Below are positions 61,601 to 64,000 of a DNA stretch of 64,000 nt, in pieces (within the stretch, counting starts at the first letter, position 1; the number at the start of each line of letters is the position of its first letter). The notes beneath the pieces were generated by a model, which was not told the origin of the DNA, made no database searches, and was given only the letters and a program-made list of their open reading frames with translations. This DNA comes from Lateolabrax maculatus (taxonomy: Eukaryota > Chordata > Actinopteri > Acropomatiformes > Lateolabracidae): assembly GCA_031216445.1 (NCBI GenBank), contig CM062211.1, forward strand, positions 3,422,001-3,486,000. The letters run 5' to 3'. Both the position numbers and the translations under genes were made by a program.

Positions 61601-63452
61601 GTCTGTGCTCTCTTTACCCTCAGGTATAGTCAACGTGTTGTATCTGTTCTGTGCCGCCCTGACGGAACACAAGATCCTGTTCCTGTCTAGCAGCTACCAG
61701 AGACTAACAGACGCCTGCCGGGGACTGCTGGCCATCATGTTCCCCCTCAAATACAGGTGTGATTCCACTCCTCCCTCTGTCCATGCTGTGTCTTTAGATC
61801 TTTCTCTCGGCATTCTTTTTGATTTCAGGACACATTTGATCAAATATCTAATGGGTAAAGCAGGATGAGCATAGTTGACATTAGATGTGCTAAATCTCTT
61901 CCTGTTTGTGTCCCTTTCAGCTTCACCTACGTCCCCATCCTGCCTGGGAAACTACTAGAGGTCCTGAGCACTCCCACCCCCTTCATCATCGGTGTCAATT
62001 CATTCTTTCGCTCTGAGACACAAGAATTGGTGGGTTCTCATCACTACAATACGATAAACTGATGTAACAATGCTACTCTATATTTACATACGGGCATGTT
62101 AATATTGTTTTAAGACAGACTTGGAAAAAATGTGAACCTGTTATTTGAGTGTGAAAGTGACGACCACCAAACTGGAGGTGTTCTACTACAGTTCTACCTC
62201 TGCTTTTATTTTTTAAGCCAGCTTTTTTTTTAATGTTAGCCAATCTTGAAAGTTTCCTGAAAAAGGCCTGCCTTGTCCCTCATTCGCCACCATATAATTT
62301 TATAAGAGATTGTTGGCAGTGCATTCTGAAAGAGGACATAAAAAAAGCTTTTGAAGAGAAAACAACCAGGGATGCAGTCTGAAGCAGCAGAAAATGTTGG
62401 CACCACACAGCCAGCTGGAGGACAAAATGCCAACTACACACAACCCACTCCATCAACAATAAACAAACAACCAGTATCATAAAAACCCTCAACATGCACT
62501 GTGTGAAGATAGACTAGCTGGAACACCTGCTTCCAGTTTCCAGCTGTGGGAAAGAAGAAATATGACATAATCAAAAAAAAATCTTAGTGTTAGAAGTTAA
62601 ATGTATTGCTTTGCAATCTCCCAGAAATCCTCAATGAAGAAACCCTGTGGTATTCTTAGATAGATCCTCAGCTCCTCTGACATGGATCTGACTTTTGATT
62701 ACAATGGAGGGAATGTTTCATGTAAACTCTCACTGACCCAGCAAGCAATGGTTCATCTGTCTTTTAATAAAGCCCCTGCTGCTGCCATCTGGCTGTCTGC
62801 TACCTGCCTACCTTTGTACATTCTAGTACAATACTCTTTACAAAGCTTGCCAAGGTAAATTAAACTGATATACATGACAATAATTGCTGTCTAGATCTCG
62901 TGATCAAAGAAAAGTTATTTGCTGCCGTCTTATTAAAGCCTGATGAGTGTAATGAACGCTCCTGTTAGAGATGTCTGACCATATGCCGCTGCATGCCCGT
63001 TGCTGTGCCGCTCTGATGGAGCCATTGTCTCACATCACAACGAGACAGTGTTTTGTACAGTAGTCACACGCCCATTATCAGTGTACGAGCCGTGGTCAGG
63101 GGTCAGAGGCTATTGGTTGGGCAGCCTTTCCTGCCGTCCACAGTAAAACGTGAATGTGTGTTTTGTTGTTTGATAGCTAGCGTCCCGTAATGAGCAGCTG
63201 TTGACGGGGACGACTTTGTTCGTCTCTGCGTTTGTCTTTCAGTCCCTGTAATCAGCCTGCGTGTCCCGCCCCGCTTTACTTTTATCAACAGTCTGGGAAG
63301 CAGAGATGAAAAGTGTGTTTATGTGTGTGTGTTTTCAGTTGGACGTGATCATCGCCGACCTAGACGGCGGCACGGTGACAATCCCTGAGTGTGTCCACAT
63401 CTCCCTGCTGCCTGAACCGCTCCTCCAGCAGACCCAGACTGTGCTCTCCATG
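33429..63452 (+). CDS. sbf1: SET-binding factor 1 / myotubularin-related protein 5, N-terminal exons 1-9 (partial, continues beyond window)
   Basis: Nine exons join in frame to about 327 residues: MARLADYFLVVGYDLDKR, then VEGEGQGRILQRFPEKDWED and onward to ECVHISLLPEPLLQQTQTVL. This is the uDENN and cDENN part of the tripartite DENN module of SBF1/MTMR5. Residues such as FPEKDWED, NSERHYCAC, LTEHKILFL, RGLLAIMF and DGGTVTIPECVHI fit SBF1 better than its paralogue SBF2/MTMR13. Full-length SBF1 is about 1,870 residues with GRAM, inactive phosphatase, coiled-coil and PH domains, which lie right of the window. Known roles are as a catalytically dead partner of MTMR2 and as a DENN-type regulator of Rab GTPases; human mutations cause Charcot-Marie-Tooth type 4B3. 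All borders are GT-AG with matching phases (1,0,0,0,0,1,2,0,0). The start has a strong Kozak context (GAAGATGG). There are no breaks in the frame. Confidence 0.95.
35371..35413 (+). repeat. (GT)n microsatellite
   Basis: GT run with two CT-containing interruptions. Confidence 0.95.
36125..36152 (+). repeat. (CA)n microsatellite
   Basis: Short CA run in sbf1 intron 1. Confidence 0.93.
38218..38242 (+). repeat. (GA)n microsatellite
   Basis: GA run with one GT interruption, followed by a short GT run. Confidence 0.9.
39102..40032. mobile_element. Non-autonomous DNA-transposon-like element (about 0.93 kb)
   Basis: The left end, TAGGGGTTGGACGATACACTC, is followed by TTCGATTC/TCGATTCGATAAG motifs. 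The right end, AATCGCGAGACTTAAGTAAATCGATTTTTTTCCCCCACACCTTA, reads in reverse as TAAGGTGTGGGGGAAAAAAATCGATTT. The two ends are imperfect inverted repeats of the TAGGG-TGG-(A)-ATCGAT type seen in fish hAT-like non-autonomous elements. There is no transposase frame inside. I cannot find a clean target-site duplication, so the superfamily is uncertain. Confidence 0.55.
43633..43696 (+). repeat. (CA)n microsatellite
   Basis: Long CA run with GC-containing variants at its right end. Confidence 0.95.
43967..44012 (+). repeat. (CA)n microsatellite, interrupted
   Basis: CA run broken by TC, AG and GA units. Confidence 0.9.
47366..47885. mobile_element. Possible degenerate DNA element with AATTAAACGC / AATAAA(A)GC ends
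   Basis: GGGCGAGCCCCAATTAAACGCTGAGTCCC and ACAAATAAACGCAGGTC on the left, and GAGCAAATAAAAGCCC on the right, resemble the subterminal ATTAAACGCC/AATAAACGCC motifs of some vertebrate DNA transposons. The ends are too diverged for a firm call. Confidence 0.3.
52455..52540 (+). repeat. Fragment of the AGCTTAGCATAAAGACTGGAAGCAGGGGGAAACAGC repeat
   Basis: TAGCCTAACGTAGCACACAGACTGGAAGCAGGGGGAAACAGCTACCCTGCCTTTG matches the core of the percomorph repeat family also present at 30.66 kb. It lies about 400 bp before sbf1 exon 2. Confidence 0.7.
52903..52988 (+). CDS. sbf1: sbf1 exon 2
   Basis: Acceptor TCTCTGCAG, donor CTG|GTAAGT. Encodes VEGEGQGRILQRFPEKDWED and SPFPQGIEL, the start of the uDENN core. 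Confidence 0.96.
53015..53130 (+). mobile_element. tRNA-derived SINE fragment(s)
   Basis: GTGTAACTCAGTGGCTAGAACACGGCACTTGACC...GGTTAGGGGTTCAATTCCCGGGG has the spacing of a pol III A box and B box (GGTTCAATTCC at 53065-53075). It does not fold into a full tRNA because the acceptor stem is missing. Immediately afterwards, GCAGCTCGGTGGTTAGAGGAACTGCCAGC looks like a second tRNA-like head, suggesting two SINE heads in tandem. Confidence 0.6.
53355..53500 (+). repeat. Dispersed percomorph repeat (GATAGTTCAGATTT...GAGGTACTTATC family)
   Basis: GAAAGGATAGTTCAGATTTCTTGAAGTGAGGTTGTATGAGGTACTTATCTATAGTCAG matches a high-copy percomorph repeat I recognise. The remaining body, to about 53.5 kb, is diverged. 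Confidence 0.7.
54050..54187 (+). CDS. sbf1: sbf1 exon 3
   Basis: Acceptor CTTCTCTAG, donor CAG|GTGAGA, phase 0 on both sides. Encodes FCQPSGWQLVPERQPASFF, VAVLTDINSERHYCACFTFW and EGLDNLQ (uDENN). Confidence 0.96.
54359..54487 (+). CDS. sbf1: sbf1 exon 4
   Basis: Acceptor GTGTTCAG, donor AGG|GTACGA. Encodes an acidic linker (KASEADEADEE) of the kind that varies among SBF1 orthologues, then AQVFAPKSLVLVSRMDYTEV. It is separated from exon 3 by only 171 bp. Confidence 0.95.
54606..54716 (+). CDS. sbf1: sbf1 exon 5
   Basis: Follows TTGAACAG (intron 4 is 118 bp) and ends CAG|GTAACT. Encodes NCLGLIYTVHVDGLSVPLET and VIGNLLTCVIPIAGGSQ. Confidence 0.96.
56076..56153 (+). other. sbf1: Candidate alternative (cassette) exon of sbf1
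   Basis: Flanked by a pyrimidine-rich acceptor (GTTCCTCTGTGTTACAG) and the donor CTCCAG|GTAACT. It is exactly 78 bases, open in the phase required (0/0), and would insert 26 residues, INESPVCSLDKVPQALACDW then LLACLQ, between GGSQ (exon 5) and RTITLGAG (exon 6). I know of no such insert in the DENN module of SBF1, so it may be chance. Confidence 0.3.
56465..56506 (+). repeat. (CA)n microsatellite
   Basis: Uninterrupted CA run. Confidence 0.96.
57788..57960 (+). mobile_element. Degraded tRNA-derived SINE
   Basis: GAGCAGCAGGGTGGCCCTGTGGTTAGGAAGACCATCC is an A-box-type head. It is followed by TCAAGTCCCCTTGAACAACATAGTGAATCCCCGCAATCTGTACACGACCCTGACCTG. The latter is the body of a fish SINE whose usual text is CCCTTGAGCAAGGCAC...GACCCTGACC. 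The B box is decayed. Confidence 0.65.
58629..58671 (+). repeat. (GT)n microsatellite
   Basis: GT run flanked on both sides by GAGAGA. Confidence 0.96.
61311..61416 (+). CDS. sbf1: sbf1 exon 6
   Basis: Acceptor TTAATCTATAG, donor CTTG|GTACGG (phase 1). Encodes RTITLGAGDRQVIQTPIDDA and LPVSGSSVAQLFRQL. Confidence 0.95.
61624..61756 (+). CDS. sbf1: sbf1 exon 7
   Basis: Acceptor TTTACCCTCAG, donor TACAG|GTGTGA (phase 2). Encodes IVNVLYLFCAALTEHKILFL, SSSYQRLTDACRGLLAIMFP and LKY: the cDENN core. Intron 6 is 207 bp. Confidence 0.96.
61921..62029 (+). CDS. sbf1: sbf1 exon 8
   Basis: Acceptor TCCCTTTCAG, donor TTG|GTGGGT. Encodes FTYVPILPGKLLEVLSTPTP and FIIGVNSFFRSETQEL. Intron 7 is only 164 bp. 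Confidence 0.96.
62030..63338 (+). other. sbf1: sbf1 intron 8
   Basis: 1.3 kb with no recognisable gene or element. Open frames at 62236-62495 (minus) are shadows without family resemblance. Confidence 0.85.
63339..63452 (+). CDS. sbf1: sbf1 exon 9
   Basis: Acceptor GTTTTCAG, donor ATG|GTAAGA. Encodes LDVIIADLDGGTVTIPECVH and ISLLPEPLLQQTQTVLSM, the end of cDENN. The next exon is beyond the window. Confidence 0.96.
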
Positions 63453-64000
63453 GTAAGAGCTGCAGCCTGAACTCTGAACACACATACACACCATACACAC
63501 TACTGGGAAATCTCATTAACATCCAGGGGGTGGTTTCCACCAGGCAATACATTCCCCAGTGGTGCTGTATGGGTTGAGATGCCAGGAAGCTCTTGAATGA
63601 TTGTTTTCCGCCTAATTTTTGGCATAATTTCTTTCAGGTTTAATTTGGGCTTTGCAGTAGTTTAATTTTTATATATTTTTTTAGTATTTAGCTGAGACTG
63701 GTATTTTTAAACACATACTTAAAGAAGTTTATTGCAACTTTTGGATGTTTGTAATGGATACAAAATGCAAAAAACTTGAGAGTAATTTGATAATGTCGTA
63801 TGAAACATGCATGTTGTGTTCAGGGCTGAATCATTCATTAAGGGTGACATGTTGTTGTCTGCTCTCAAGTTCCATTAATGTTTCAGTACATTAGTAAATC
63901 AGGAGATGCTGATACTGTAGTTACTGTATTTTCAAGCATTTTTAAATATTTAGGCTAAAAATAAAATATTTAGGGGAAAAGAGAACAAAACAGAGGGATG
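63453..64000 (+). other. sbf1: sbf1 intron 9 (left part)
   Basis: AT-rich, no feature seen. Confidence 0.85.

Noticed and set aside
61924..62062. Extension of sbf1 exon 8 into VGSHHYNTIN as an alternative terminus
   Set aside because: The GTGGGT donor at 62030 and in-phase joining to LDVIIADLDG in exon 9 explain the gene; the extension is intron read-through.

Overview
The window is nuclear genomic DNA of a ray-finned fish, probably a percomorph teleost. It has large introns with GT-AG borders, many (CA)n/(GT)n microsatellites, decayed non-LTR retrotransposons and dispersed repeats that I recognise from percomorph genomes. There are no bacterial-style operons, no CRISPR array and no rRNA. 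Only about 2.2% of the window is protein-coding sequence I can support. Most of the open frames in it are chance, including several that are merely translated CA/GT repeats.

Two genes are certain. The first is adm2 (adrenomedullin 2/intermedin) on the minus strand. It has a probable non-coding first exon behind a TATA box near 25.2 kb, a signal-peptide exon at 24,475-24,569, an 8.6 kb intron, and a last exon at 15,439-15,853 encoding the prohormone and the amidated mature peptide. The second is sbf1 (MTMR5, a myotubularin-family pseudophosphatase with an N-terminal DENN module) on the plus strand. Its first nine coding exons lie between 33,429 and 63,452. They encode about 327 residues that cover most of the DENN module, and the gene runs off the right edge. 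Intron 1 alone is 19.4 kb. The two genes stand head to head, as human SBF1 and ADM2 do on 22q13.33, so the block is conserved vertebrate synteny.

Layout: 1-640 holds a broken TRIM-family gene fragment (B-boxes and coiled coil, two frameshifts). About 0.7-15.4 kb is intergenic, with two LINE fragments (4.86-5.57 kb and 9.71-10.31 kb), a LINE 3' tail, several dispersed repeats and microsatellites. Its right-hand part may be a long adm2 3' UTR. 15.4-25.2 kb is adm2, with a percomorph repeat just inside its intron. 25.2-33.1 kb is the divergent intergenic region, with GC-rich patches, a perfect 16-bp-stem hairpin at 29.76 kb and a 24-C run. 33.1-64 kb is the sbf1 promoter, leader and gene body. 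Introns 1 and 2 hold a roughly 0.9 kb non-autonomous DNA-transposon-like element, tRNA-like SINE sequence and other repeats; intron 5 holds a possible in-phase 26-codon cassette exon.

All gene identities come from translated similarity to families I know; no database search was run. The best candidates for something undescribed are the in-phase candidate exon in sbf1 intron 5, the perfect hairpin in the intergenic region, and an adm2 prohormone that appears to lack the second dibasic site used for the shorter mammalian intermedin.
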